Part shown: positions 32,883-42,713 of the stretch, piece after piece
Layout: each line of letters opens with the position of its first letter
Numbering within the stretch: the first letter of the stretch is position 1
NCBI GenBank assembly: GCA_035995025.1
Contig: DASYKY010000133.1
Location: 248,001-312,000, forward strand
Direction of reading: 5' to 3'
From: Actinophytocola sp035995025
GTDB taxonomy: Bacteria; Actinomycetota; Actinomycetes; Mycobacteriales; Pseudonocardiaceae
DNA length: 64,000 nt
The notes under the pieces: model-generated
What the model was told of the DNA's origin: nothing
The model's input: the letters and a program-made list of their open reading frames with translations, nothing else
Database searches by the model: none
Program-made: the position numbers and the translations under genes

Positions 32883-35800
32883 TCAGCTCTCCCCCGCGAT
32901 CCGGAACAGCTCGCGGACGGGGGTGTCGGGCGCCGTGGCCGCCCGGGTGAGCACGGCCATCAGGCCGGCCCGCCACCGCTTCGCGGTGGGCTCGTCGAAC
33001 AGCGCGGCGTCGTACTCCCAGCCACCGACCAGGACGTCGCCCTGCGGCATCAGCGAGACCGCGCTCTCGTAGCGGAGCCCGATCGGCGCGTACACCGGGC
33101 CGATCGGCGCGAACTCGAGGCCGGTGTCGTCACCGACCAGCTCCATGTCGAACTCGCTCGTCCGGAACGCCCGGCCGGCCATCGGCGCGTTCTGCACGGA
33201 GAAGCACACCGACAGGGCCGCGTCGGGCAGCGCCAGCTCGGCCCGCAGCGTCTCGAACGGCACGGCCGGCCGGCTGAAGGCGGCGGTGTGGGCCTCGCGC
33301 GTGACCCGCAGCAGGTCGGCGAACGTGCCCGTGCGGGCGACCGGCACGCGGACCACGAGCCGGTTGACGAACCAGCCGACCAGCCGCTCCCACTGCGACC
33401 GGACGCGCAGCGCGTTCGGGGTGACGACGGCGATCTCGTCCGCGCCGGAGTGCGCGGCGAGCACGGTCGCGTAGGCAGCGAGGCCGGTCATGTACAGCGA
33501 CGTGCCGCTGCGCTTGCCGAGCTCGTTCAGCGCGGCGGTGAGGTCCGCCCGGACGGTCACGTTCAGGAAGCCGGGCCGGAACTCGTGGCCCTGCCGCGCC
33601 ACGGTGGTCGGCAGCCGGACGCCTTCGTAGCCACGCAGCCGGTCCCGCCACGCGGCGAGGTCGCCGGCGTAGCGCGGGCCCGCGACGTAGTCGCGGTGCC
33701 ACTGGACGAACTCGGCGTAGTCGCCGTCGAGCGGCGCCAGCCCGGGCTCGGTCCCGTCGGCGTAGGCGTGGTACGCGGTGCCGATCTCGTGCAGGGTGAT
33801 GCCGATCGACCAGCCGTCGATGACCGCGTGGTGCACCGTCCACTGCACGACGTGGTCGTCCTGCGCGAGGCGGTGCACGCGGGCACGGATCAGCGGGCCG
33901 GTGGCCAGGTCGAAGGCGGGCGAGCCTTCCTCCCGAACGAGCCTGCGGACGTTGCGCAGGCGTTCGTCGAGGTTCGCGCCGGGCACGTCGGACACCTCGA
34001 CGGGGATCTCGTCCAGGTCGAGCACCCGCTGGACGTACCGGTCGCCGTCGCGGTGCAGCGACACCCGCAGGGCCGCGTGGCGGCGCACCAGGTGACCGAA
34101 CGCCCGGCGCAGCGCGGTGAGGTCGAGCGGGCCGCGCATCCGCACCGCGAACGGCGCGTTGTAGCGGGGGTCGTGCCCGTACCGTTCCTCGGCGCGGAAC
34201 AGGGCCTGCTGCGGAAACGACTGGGGCAGCACGGTTCCCGGCGTCATGCGCGGCACCGGGCGGGGGGCGTAGACCTGGTCCTGGCGGGCGGCGGCGCGGC
34301 CGCGTTCCTGCTCGACGAGGGTGGCCAGGCGGGTCACGGTCGGCTCGGCGAGGAAGTCGGCCAGCCCGATCTCGACGCCGAGCCGGTCCCGCACCCGCGA
34401 GGTCACCTGGGTCGCCTGCAGCGAGTTGCCGCCCAGCTCGAAGAAGTCGGTCGCTCTGTCCACACCGGACAACGAGAGCAGCGGGCCAAGGACCTCCGTG
34501 GCGATCGTGGTCTCCAGCTCGCTCCATGCGCCTTTATCGCCACCGTTCTCGCCACCGGTCGCGGCGGGCTCGGGCGGGGCGGGCAGCGCGCGGCGGTCGA
34601 TCTTGCCGCTGGGCGTGCGGGGCAGCTCGGTCAGCACGGCGAGCCGGGTCGGGACCATGTAGTCCGGCAGCCGGGCCGCGGCGATCTCCCGGACCTCCGC
34701 GAGCGTCGTGCCCGCCGCGGCGGGCACGACGTAGGCGGTCAGGTGCCGGCCCGCGTCGCCGCCCTCCCACACCTCGACCGCGACCTGGCGGACCCGCGCG
34801 TCCGCGGCCAGCACCGACTCGACCTCGCCCGGCTCGACCCGGAAGCCGCGGAGCTTGACCTGCCGGTCGACCCGGCCGAGGAACTCCAGCACGGGTCCGC
34901 CCGCCGGATCGCGTGCCCAGCGGGCCAGGTCGCCGGTGCGGTAGAGGCGCGCGCCGGGCTCGCCGAAGGGGTCGGGCACGAACCGGTCGGCGGTGTGTCC
35001 CGGCCGGCCGAGGTAGCCGCGGGCGACGCCCGCACCGGCGATGCACAGCTCGCCTCCGACGCCGGGTGGCACCGGCCGCAGCCGCTCGTCCAGCACGTAG
35101 GCGCGGTGGTTCGGCATCGGCAGGCCGATCGGCGGGATCCGCCCGCCCGACGGTGGTGTGCAGCGCATGAGCGTGACCGCGACGGTCGTCTCCGCCGGGC
35201 CGTAGCCGTTCCAGAACTCCCGCCCGGCGGTGGCCCAGTCGTCGACGAGCACGCCGGCCGGGGCCTCGCCGCCGACGGACACGAGCCGCAGGTCGGGCAG
35301 CTCGGCCGGGTCGAGCAGCGGCATCAGGCTGGGTGGCAGCTCGGCGGCGGTGACGCGCCGCTCGACCAGCAGCCGGCGTAGCGCCTCGACGTCGGCCCGT
35401 TCCTCGTCGCCGGCGAGTACGAGCGTGGCGCCGTTGCACAGCGCCGACCAGAGGTCGAACACGGACACGTCGAAGGTGAGCGCGGCGAAGCCGAGCAGCC
35501 GGGTGTCCTGGCCGATCCGGTAGGCGGTCGCGATGTGGCGGGAGAAGTCCACAACGGACCTGTGCTCGACGAGCACGCCCTTCGGCTTTCCGGTGCTGCC
35601 GGAGGTGTAGATGACGTAGGCGGCGCCGTCCGGGCGGGCCGCGGGCTCGATCGGCCCGGCCGCGTGGATCTCGCCGGGGTGCAGGACCGCGATGCCGTCC
35701 GGGAACCCGGCCGCGTCGTCGGTGACCACTGTGGACACTCCGGCGTCCGCGCACAGGTACTCGACGCGGGCCGGCGGGTACTTCGGGTCGACCGGCACGT

Positions 35801-38800
35801 AGGCGGCGCCGGCGAGCATGATGCCGAGCGGCACCCACACGGTGGCGGTCGTGCGCGGCAGGCACACGGCCACCCGGTCCTCGGCGCCGACGCCGCGGGC
35901 GCGCAGCTCGGCGGCGAGGCTCTCCGCGCGGTCGAGCAGCTGCCGGTAGGTCAGCTCGCCGTCGGTGGCGATCACGGCCGTGGCGCCGGGATCCTGCTGG
36001 GCGACGAGGCCGGGGACGGTCGCCGGCTCGCCGGTCACGGTGCCGCCGTCACCCGCGCGGAGCAGCTCGGCCAGCTCGTCGCCGGTGGTCAGGTCGGCGG
36101 CCTCCACCGGGCCGGTCAGCTCGAGCACGCGCGCGGCCCGGCGGATCAAGGCGGTGACGCTGGGCCCGGTGATCGCGCGGGCGTCGAACACGGCGGTGAT
36201 GCCGGTGCCCGTGCCGGTGGGGTTGAGGTCGAGGCCGACGGTCGCGGCGGCATGCGCGGCGCGGTCGCCGGGCCGGTCGTGGACGGCGACGCTGACCAGC
36301 GGGTCCTCGGCGAGCAGCGCGCGCAGCCGGGGCCAGGGCAGGTCGGCGTTTCGGCGGGCGTCGTCGAGTGCCCTGGCCGCGGCGTCGGCCAGCTCGCCGG
36401 GCGTGCTGGCAGGTCCCACCGTGAGGCGGATCGGAAGCATCCGGGCGAACGGGCCGCTGACACCGTGGAACTCGCCGGGCAGCACCGGAACGGTGACGAC
36501 GCCGAGCACGACATCGTCGTCGCGCCCGCTGCGGGCGAGCACCGTCGCGAGGGCGGCGAGCCACTCGTGCCGCGTGGCGGTGCGGGAGACGGTCAGGCTG
36601 AGGTGACCGCGCCGCGGCGCGCCGGGTGGGATGCGGTCGGCCGGGATGCCGGACACGGGCGCGCCGGCGAGCACGGCCTTCCAGTGCGCGTGCTGCCGCT
36701 CGAGGTCGGCGGCCCGGCGCGGATCGGCTTGCCAGGCGGCGTAGTCGGCGTAGGTGAGCGTGTCCGGCCGCGGCTCGCCCGGCGCGTCCACTGTGGACTC
36801 GTTCAGCGAGCGCAGCGGGTCGTTCGCGTAGAAGTCCTGCTGTGCCGAGTGCGGCACCGGGCCCCGGATGCGGCCGGGGCGGATCGGCGGCGTGGCGCGC
36901 TGGGCGGCGCGCAGGGCGGCCAGGAAGTCGTCCCGCCGGCCGCCGGGCAGCGTCGAGAGCCGGGCGGCGAGCGCCCGCGCCTCGGCGCGCGCGCCGGCGC
37001 CGGGCGGGGCCTCGCCGACAAGCGCGAGGACGTCCACGTCGCCGGCCGCGGTGAGCGGCAGCTCCGCCAGCTCGCGGATGTCGGTGGGGAGCAGGGCGCC
37101 GGGTATCCGCAGGCGGAGCCGCCCCTGGAGGGCGGGCAGGTCTGCGGGGCCGCCGGCGGGGACGATCCAGGCGCGCTCGTCCCGGACCACGGCTTCGGCC
37201 ACGGCGTCGTCGTCGCGGAGGCGGGCGGCCACCCAGACGTCCTCGGTGCGCGGCCGGTCCCCCAGCAGCTCGAATGTGCCGTCCGCGCGGCGGCGTACCC
37301 ACCTGCCGGTGCGTACGCCGTCGACGACCAGCTCGCCGGGCACGGCGTCGGGAACGGGCCGGTCTCCCGAGTCGGCAACCCAGCCGCCGGGCACGACGCC
37401 GAGGCCGGTCGCGCCGCACGGTACGCACGCGAAGGCGCCGCCGGTGGCGTCGGTGCCGTGCACCCGCCACGCGCCCGGGCCGACCGTGACGCCCTCGCCG
37501 GGGTCGCGCGGATCGCGGAACTCGAGGCGGGCACCGGCGTTCAGCGCGGCGAGCGCCACGGGCAGCAGCGCCGGGTCGTCCGCGCCGAGCGCCAGCACGG
37601 CCGGCTCCCCGGCGACGAACGGCACCGCCGCGGCGACAGCCACGGCTTCGGCGAGCGTGCCGGCATCCGCGCCGCGCCACCGCCCGCTCACGGCGGTCAC
37701 ACCGTCCGGCTCGGACAGTTCCATGTGGACGACGGGAACCCGTGGTGGTACGGAGAACCGCGTCGCGGCGGGGACGACGAGCGCGGCGGCACCGCGGCAG
37801 TGGTCGGCCAGCTCGGCGGGCGAGGCGTCCGCGGGCACCTGACCGACGTCCGCGCCGAGCGCGAGCCCACCGAGCGCGGCGGCGACCAGCTCCGCGGAGG
37901 CGGGGAGCCAGAGCAGCACCCGGTCGCCGGCGCCGATGCCCGCCGCACGCAACAGCGAGACGGCCGCAGGGTGAGCAGGCAGCTGAGCCGAAGGGCGCGC
38001 CGCCGTCGGGACGACGACGTCCGGTCCGGAGAGTGCCGGGAGGTCGCTCAGCGGCAGGTCGTCCGGGGCGTCGGCCAGTTCGGTCAGCAGGCGGCCGTAG
38101 CGGTCGGCCAGCCACTCGGCCGTCGGGCGGTCGATGCGGTGCTCGTCGTGCTCCACGCGGACCCAGGTGGCGCCGTGCGGGATCGCCACCGAGACCACCA
38201 GCGGCAGCCCCGTCTGCTCCTGCTGGCGCAGCGCCCGCACGGTCACCGGGCCGGCGGGGCCGGCGGCGGGCTCGTCCACGAAGTAGTTCTGGAAGCCCAG
38301 CACGCTCTCGTACAGCGGCTCCCCCATCGGCACGGCGCTGCAGCGTTGCGCCGCCGCTACCGGGATGTGCTCGAACGCCCGCCCCGCGATGAGCTGTTCC
38401 TGCACGGCCGCGAGCCATGGGCCCACCGGCAGCCCGCCGTCCACCGCGACGCGGACCGGGACCGTGTTGACGAACATGCCGACCCGCTCGGTCACGCCGG
38501 GCAGCTCCGCCGGTCGTCCCGACACCGTGGTGCCGAACACGGCGTCCGGCGTGCCCGCGCACCGTGCCAGCAGCAGCCCCCACGCGGCGTGCGCGATCGT
38601 GCTCGGCAGCAGGCCGCGGCCCCGCGCGAGCACGTCCGGCTGCCGCGCCGGCTCGCAGCGCAGGAAAAGCTCCACCCGGCCGGACGGCCCCGGCTCGGCG
38701 CTGACCCGGCCCACCCGGTCGATGCCGAGCGGGGTCGGATGCCGCAGGTCGCCCAGCAGCCGCTTGAAATGGGTGGCCGCCGCGTCGGTGGTGTCGTTGT

Positions 38801-39359
38801 CGCGCAGCCACGTCACGAACTCGCGGAACGGCGCCGCCGGCGCCAGCCCCGCGGGCCGCCCCGCCACCCGGGCCGCGAGCAGCGCCTCCAGGTCCGCCTG
38901 CACGGTCGGCATGCTCCAGCCGTCCACCACGAGATGGTGGATCGTGACGACCAGCCGCCACTCGTCCGCGCCGGTCCGCAGCGCGTGTGCCCGCAGCAGC
39001 GGCGGGCGGCGCAGGTCGAACGGCCGCGACCACTGCTCGGCCAACGCAGCCGGCACCGCTGAGTCCACATCGGACACAGCAGGCACGACGACGACCTTGA
39101 ACGGGGCGTCGGCGAACACCACCTGCACGGGGGTGTCCACGCCCTCCCAGACGAAGCCGGTACGCAGCACCGGGTGCCGGTCGACGAGGTCGTCCAGGCC
39201 CGCCCGCAGCACCGCCTCGTCCCGCACGCCGGTGACCGCGAGCACGAACTGCTGCTGGTACACCGGCGCGCCGGCCGACCGCAGCGCGTGCACGAGCATG
39301 CCCTGCTGCATGGCCGTCAGCGGGTAGATGTCGCGCACCCGGCGCTTCGCGGTGGCCAT
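32883..39359 (-). CDS. NRPS, C-(A)-(C)-A-T-C, with a relic module
   Basis: A 2,158-residue megasynthase. Domain 1 is an intact condensation domain (HHLVVDG at residues 141-147). Residues of about 440-860 look like an adenylation domain that has lost its ATP loop, core A4/A5 motifs and catalytic Lys, with no carrier after it. A condensation remnant follows (SAQQDFY jumping straight to LTYADYAAWQ), lacking HHxxxDG. Then come an intact A domain (TSGSTGKPKG near 1250, FDVSVFDLW, GYGPAETT, YRTGDLARW), a carrier (DFFELGGNSLQ, Ser near 1643) and a C-terminal condensation domain (HHAVIDGWS near 1846). Pocket residues read by eye: D-V-F-E-S-G-G-V-A; a Glu at position 278 can pair with basic side chains. 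The ATG overlaps the MFS stop (ATGA). The terminal C domain expects a partner carrier elsewhere. Confidence 0.92.
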   Translation of the reverse strand: MATAKRRVRDIYPLTAMQQGMLVHALRSAGAPVYQQQFVLAVTGVRDEAVLRAGLDDLVDRHPVLRTGFVWEGVDTPVQVVFADAPFKVVVVPAVSDVDSAVPAALAEQWSRPFDLRRPPLLRAHALRTGADEWRLVVTIHHLVVDGWSMPTVQADLEALLAARVAGRPAGLAPAAPFREFVTWLRDNDTTDAAATHFKRLLGDLRHPTPLGIDRVGRVSAEPGPSGRVELFLRCEPARQPDVLARGRGLLPSTIAHAAWGLLLARCAGTPDAVFGTTVSGRPAELPGVTERVGMFVNTVPVRVAVDGGLPVGPWLAAVQEQLIAGRAFEHIPVAAAQRCSAVPMGEPLYESVLGFQNYFVDEPAAGPAGPVTVRALRQQEQTGLPLVVSVAIPHGATWVRVEHDEHRIDRPTAEWLADRYGRLLTELADAPDDLPLSDLPALSGPDVVVPTAARPSAQLPAHPAAVSLLRAAGIGAGDRVLLWLPASAELVAAALGGLALGADVGQVPADASPAELADHCRGAAALVVPAATRFSVPPRVPVVHMELSEPDGVTAVSGRWRGADAGTLAEAVAVAAAVPFVAGEPAVLALGADDPALLPVALAALNAGARLEFRDPRDPGEGVTVGPGAWRVHGTDATGGAFACVPCGATGLGVVPGGWVADSGDRPVPDAVPGELVVDGVRTGRWVRRRADGTFELLGDRPRTEDVWVAARLRDDDAVAEAVVRDERAWIVPAGGPADLPALQGRLRLRIPGALLPTDIRELAELPLTAAGDVDVLALVGEAPPGAGARAEARALAARLSTLPGGRRDDFLAALRAAQRATPPIRPGRIRGPVPHSAQQDFYANDPLRSLNESTVDAPGEPRPDTLTYADYAAWQADPRRAADLERQHAHWKAVLAGAPVSGIPADRIPPGAPRRGHLSLTVSRTATRHEWLAALATVLARSGRDDDVVLGVVTVPVLPGEFHGVSGPFARMLPIRLTVGPASTPGELADAAARALDDARRNADLPWPRLRALLAEDPLVSVAVHDRPGDRAAHAAATVGLDLNPTGTGTGITAVFDARAITGPSVTALIRRAARVLELTGPVEAADLTTGDELAELLRAGDGGTVTGEPATVPGLVAQQDPGATAVIATDGELTYRQLLDRAESLAAELRARGVGAEDRVAVCLPRTTATVWVPLGIMLAGAAYVPVDPKYPPARVEYLCADAGVSTVVTDDAAGFPDGIAVLHPGEIHAAGPIEPAARPDGAAYVIYTSGSTGKPKGVLVEHRSVVDFSRHIATAYRIGQDTRLLGFAALTFDVSVFDLWSALCNGATLVLAGDEERADVEALRRLLVERRVTAAELPPSLMPLLDPAELPDLRLVSVGGEAPAGVLVDDWATAGREFWNGYGPAETTVAVTLMRCTPPSGGRIPPIGLPMPNHRAYVLDERLRPVPPGVGGELCIAGAGVARGYLGRPGHTADRFVPDPFGEPGARLYRTGDLARWARDPAGGPVLEFLGRVDRQVKLRGFRVEPGEVESVLAADARVRQVAVEVWEGGDAGRHLTAYVVPAAAGTTLAEVREIAAARLPDYMVPTRLAVLTELPRTPSGKIDRRALPAPPEPAATGGENGGDKGAWSELETTIATEVLGPLLSLSGVDRATDFFELGGNSLQATQVTSRVRDRLGVEIGLADFLAEPTVTRLATLVEQERGRAAARQDQVYAPRPVPRMTPGTVLPQSFPQQALFRAEERYGHDPRYNAPFAVRMRGPLDLTALRRAFGHLVRRHAALRVSLHRDGDRYVQRVLDLDEIPVEVSDVPGANLDERLRNVRRLVREEGSPAFDLATGPLIRARVHRLAQDDHVVQWTVHHAVIDGWSIGITLHEIGTAYHAYADGTEPGLAPLDGDYAEFVQWHRDYVAGPRYAGDLAAWRDRLRGYEGVRLPTTVARQGHEFRPGFLNVTVRADLTAALNELGKRSGTSLYMTGLAAYATVLAAHSGADEIAVVTPNALRVRSQWERLVGWFVNRLVVRVPVARTGTFADLLRVTREAHTAAFSRPAVPFETLRAELALPDAALSVCFSVQNAPMAGRAFRTSEFDMELVGDDTGLEFAPIGPVYAPIGLRYESAVSLMPQGDVLVGGWEYDAALFDEPTAKRWRAGLMAVLTRAATAPDTPVRELFRIAGES

Positions 39360-40636
39360 CAGCCGCCCGCCCCGGCCGCACCCACCCGCCGCACCGGCGA
39401 GAACCACACCAGCACCGGCGCGATCGCCAGCACCGCGACCGCGGCGTACAGCGCCGCCCGCGGACCGATCGCGCCACCGAGCAGGCCGCCGACCAGTGCG
39501 CCGAGCGGCCAGAGGCCGACCGTCATGAACCGGAACGAGCCCATCACCCGGCCCTGCAGCTGGTCCGGAGTGGACCGCTGGAACAGGCTCTCGACGTTGA
39601 CCGCGGACACCGCGCCACTGGCCGACATCAGGAACGCCGCGGCGATCAGCATCGGCAGCGCGGCGCCGAGCGCCGGCGCGGTCAGCGGGATCAGCAGGGT
39701 CGACAGGCAGAACCCGCCCAGGCCCACGCAGATCGCGCCGCCGACGCCGATCCGCCGCGCCACCGGGCCGGCCGACAGGGCGCCGACGAGCGCGCCCGGC
39801 CCGGTGCCGATCAGCGTGAGGCCGACCAGCGACGCGGGCACGTGCAGCACGGACACGAGGTAGATCACGTAGAGCGTGGTCTCCGCCGACCAGGCGATGT
39901 TGCTGATGGCGATGGCCGCCATCAACGGTCGCAGCACGGCGTGCCGGGCCAGGAACCGCAGCCCCGCCACGAGGTCGGTCCAGCCGCGGCGCACGCGGCC
40001 GCCGTCGTCGGGCGGTTCGGGGGCCGGCTCCCGGTAGCGGATGCGGCCCAGCGTGAACACGGACGCGAGCAGCGCCAGCCCGTCCAGGATGACCGCGATC
40101 GGCGCCGTCACCGCCGCCACCAGCAGGCCGCCGATGGTGGGGCCGGTCAGCTGGGCGGTGGCCCGCGCCGACTCCATCCGGCTGTTCGCGTCGACCAGGT
40201 GCTCGCGGCCGACCAGGCCGGGCAGGAAGCTCATGTACGCGGTGTCGAACCACACGGTCAGCACCGCGGAGATCAGCAGGGTGGCGCCGAGCAGCCCGAT
40301 CGACAGCACGCCGAGCGCGGCCTCGACGGGGATCATCAGCAGCAGGAAGGCCCGCACGAGGTTGGTGACGATCATCGTCGGGCGCTTGCGCATCCGGTCG
40401 ACCCACACGCCGGCCACGAGGTAGAGCAGCGCGGGCAGCTTGCTGAGCAGACCCAGCAGGCCCAGCTCGTCGGCCCCGGCGTCGAGCGCCTCGATTGCCA
40501 GCAGCGGCACGACGATCGTGCTCACGTACGCGCCGAACTGGGAGAACGTCTGGCCGGTCCACAGCTTCACGAAGTCGCGGTTGCGCCAGATCGCCGCGGA
40601 GAACGGCCGCCGCGTGGTCCGGGTCGTCTCAGTCAT
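39359..40636 (-). CDS. MFS exporter in NRPS operon
   Basis: About 425 residues, 12 predicted membrane helices, resembling enterobactin-exporter (EntS-like) and related peptide/siderophore MFS proteins (FVKLWTGQTFSQFGAYVS at the N-terminus; VAGVWVDRMRKRP as loop 2-3). It overlaps the acyl-CoA dehydrogenase-like gene by eight bases and the NRPS gene by four, so it is firmly part of the operon. It probably exports the nonribosomal product or an intermediate; that is inferred from position. Confidence 0.86.
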   Translation of the reverse strand: MTETTRTTRRPFSAAIWRNRDFVKLWTGQTFSQFGAYVSTIVVPLLAIEALDAGADELGLLGLLSKLPALLYLVAGVWVDRMRKRPTMIVTNLVRAFLLLMIPVEAALGVLSIGLLGATLLISAVLTVWFDTAYMSFLPGLVGREHLVDANSRMESARATAQLTGPTIGGLLVAAVTAPIAVILDGLALLASVFTLGRIRYREPAPEPPDDGGRVRRGWTDLVAGLRFLARHAVLRPLMAAIAISNIAWSAETTLYVIYLVSVLHVPASLVGLTLIGTGPGALVGALSAGPVARRIGVGGAICVGLGGFCLSTLLIPLTAPALGAALPMLIAAAFLMSASGAVSAVNVESLFQRSTPDQLQGRVMGSFRFMTVGLWPLGALVGGLLGGAIGPRAALYAAVAVLAIAPVLVWFSPVRRVGAAGAGG

Positions 40637-42713
40637 GGTCGGCCGCCTCGGTGCGCAGCGCGGCGGGTGCCGCGTCGGCCGCGACCGCGATCGGTGCGGC
40701 CAGGTAGTGGCGGCGCACCGGCGACCCGGCGGTCATGCCGAACGCGCCGTGCAGATGGACGCCCTCCCGGCCGGCGTCGAGCGCGAGCGTGCCCGCCTCG
40801 GCGAGTGCGCCCGCGGCCAGGGCCGGCTCGGGTGCGCCGTCGTCGAACCGGCCGGCCAGGTCGGTGACCAGGGCGGTGAGCGCGTCGAGGCGCACGGCCA
40901 GGCGGGCGAGGCGGAACGCGACGTCCTGGTTGGCGTACAGGGTGCGGCCGAACTGCTCGCGGGTGCGGGCCCGCTCGCAGGTGTGCTCGAGGCAGCCCGC
41001 CGCGAGCCCGAGCAGCCAGGCGGCGCGGCGCACCCGGCCGGCGGCGAGCACCTCGACGGCCGCGGCGCCGTCGAGGAGGATCTCGCCGGCCGCGCCGTGC
41101 GCGGTCCACAGTGGACCTTCGGCCGTGTCGTGCGGGTGGAACGTCAGGTCCGGGGCGAGCGCGATCGCGGGGCCGTCGAGGACCGCGAGCCGGGTGTCGG
41201 CCGCCCGCGGGTCGTGGACGGGCCGGCCGGGCAACCGGAGGTCGGCGAGCACGGCCCGCCACCGGCCGTCCAATGTGGGCAGTTCGCGACCGGTCCGCGT
41301 GCGGACGTCGAGCGCGGTGAGGGTGTCCAGCAGGCCGCCGTCGTGCAGCTCGCGACCGAGCTCTGCCGAGCAGATCACCGCCGCGCGCAGGCCCAGGTCA
41401 AGCCCGCCCCGCTCGGCGGGGACGGTCATCCCGAACACACCCAGCCGGGCGAGGTCGGGCCAGCACGCGCCGGCCGGGTCCCGCTCGTCGTAGGCGGACG
41501 CCACGGCCCGGCACGCCGCGCGCAGCTCGGCGGCGAGCGGCTCGCCGACCTCGGGCAGCGGCAGCCCAGACGAGGCCACGAACTCCAGCATCATCTCCGA
41601 GGTGCCGGCGGACAAGGTCAGGCCGGGTGCCTCGCGGTAGGCCGGCTCCAGCAGCCCGTCGCCGGACCGCCACAGCGCGGCTGGCCCGGCCTCCTCGGCG
41701 CACCACCAGGCGACCGCGCGGGCGGTGTCGGCGCACCAGAGCTTGGTCGCGGCCGCGGCGACCGCGTCCACCCGGCCGGTGTCGAGCTGGTCGACGCAGC
41801 GCGTGGCGAGCGCGGCGGCGGCGGCCGTGTGCGTGCGCAGCCTGCCGTACTCGGTGCGCGCCCGGCTGTCGGCCGGCGGCGCGGCGGCAAGCCACCGCCG
41901 GGCCTTCGCCACGTAGTCGACGCCGGTGCGTTCGAGCGCCAGCGCCTCGGTGATCAGCGGCCATGCGCCGCCCACCGGGCCGATCACGGCGCTCGCCGGG
42001 ATCTCGACGTCGTCGAGCCGCACGTCGGCGAAGTCGTCGTCGGCCAGCGACTCGAGCCTGCCGATGGTGATGCCGGGCCGGTCGAGCGGCACGAGGAACA
42101 GCGTGATGCCCCGGTACGGGCTCGGTTCGACGGCGGTCCGGGCGGCGACCAGGCCGTGGTCGGCCAGTGCCGTCCCCACGCTGTAGACCTTGCGGCCGCT
42201 GATCCGCCAGCCGCCGTTCGCGGTCGCCTCGGCGGTGGTCTGCAGGGCGGACAGGTCGGAGCCGACGCCGGGCTCGGAGTACAGCACCGTGGCCGTTCGC
42301 CTGCCCGACGCGAGGCCCGGCAACACGGCGGCGCGCTGCTCGGCGGAGCCCGCGGTCAGCAGGAACGTGCCGCAGATCTGGACGGACAGGGTGTGCAGCA
42401 CCTCGGGCACGCCGCCCGCGATCAGCTCGCCGACCACGGCCGCCGCACATCGGGCGGGCAGCCCGCGGCCGCCGTAGGCCCGGGGCCAGGACACGGCGAG
42501 CAGCCGGTGCTCGCCGAGCAGCCGGTACAGCGGGCGCGGGTCGAGGTCGGTGCCCGCGCGGCGTGCGGCGGCCACGGCGGCGAGGGCGTCCCGGGCGCGC
42601 GGACCGGCCAGCAGCGCGCGGACCTCGGCGGCGACGTCGGCCGCCGCGCGGTCGACGGCCAGGTCCGGCCGAAGGTCCGGGTCGGCGACAGGGTCGGCGA
42701 TCGCGCTGGTCAC
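40629..42713 (-). CDS. Double-domain acyl-CoA dehydrogenase-like flavoprotein
   Basis: About 694 residues made of two acyl-CoA dehydrogenase halves in tandem. The first (1-380) has AYGGRG, YSEPGVGSDLSALQTTA, RISGRKVYSVG and LSAGTSEMMLEFVA; the second (385-694) has VFGMTVPAERGGLDLGL and RTREQFGRTLYANQDVAFRL. This is the layout of FadE34-type fused enzymes, where two different halves replace a heterodimer. GTG overlaps the upstream NRPS stop (GTGA). In NRPS clusters such flavoproteins often desaturate a carrier-bound aminoacyl or acyl group. The catalytic base and the true substrate cannot be assigned from sequence alone. Confidence 0.85.
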   Translation of the reverse strand: MTSAIADPVADPDLRPDLAVDRAAADVAAEVRALLAGPRARDALAAVAAARRAGTDLDPRPLYRLLGEHRLLAVSWPRAYGGRGLPARCAAAVVGELIAGGVPEVLHTLSVQICGTFLLTAGSAEQRAAVLPGLASGRRTATVLYSEPGVGSDLSALQTTAEATANGGWRISGRKVYSVGTALADHGLVAARTAVEPSPYRGITLFLVPLDRPGITIGRLESLADDDFADVRLDDVEIPASAVIGPVGGAWPLITEALALERTGVDYVAKARRWLAAAPPADSRARTEYGRLRTHTAAAAALATRCVDQLDTGRVDAVAAAATKLWCADTARAVAWWCAEEAGPAALWRSGDGLLEPAYREAPGLTLSAGTSEMMLEFVASSGLPLPEVGEPLAAELRAACRAVASAYDERDPAGACWPDLARLGVFGMTVPAERGGLDLGLRAAVICSAELGRELHDGGLLDTLTALDVRTRTGRELPTLDGRWRAVLADLRLPGRPVHDPRAADTRLAVLDGPAIALAPDLTFHPHDTAEGPLWTAHGAAGEILLDGAAAVEVLAAGRVRRAAWLLGLAAGCLEHTCERARTREQFGRTLYANQDVAFRLARLAVRLDALTALVTDLAGRFDDGAPEPALAAGALAEAGTLALDAGREGVHLHGAFGMTAGSPVRRHYLAAPIAVAADAAPAALRTEAADHD

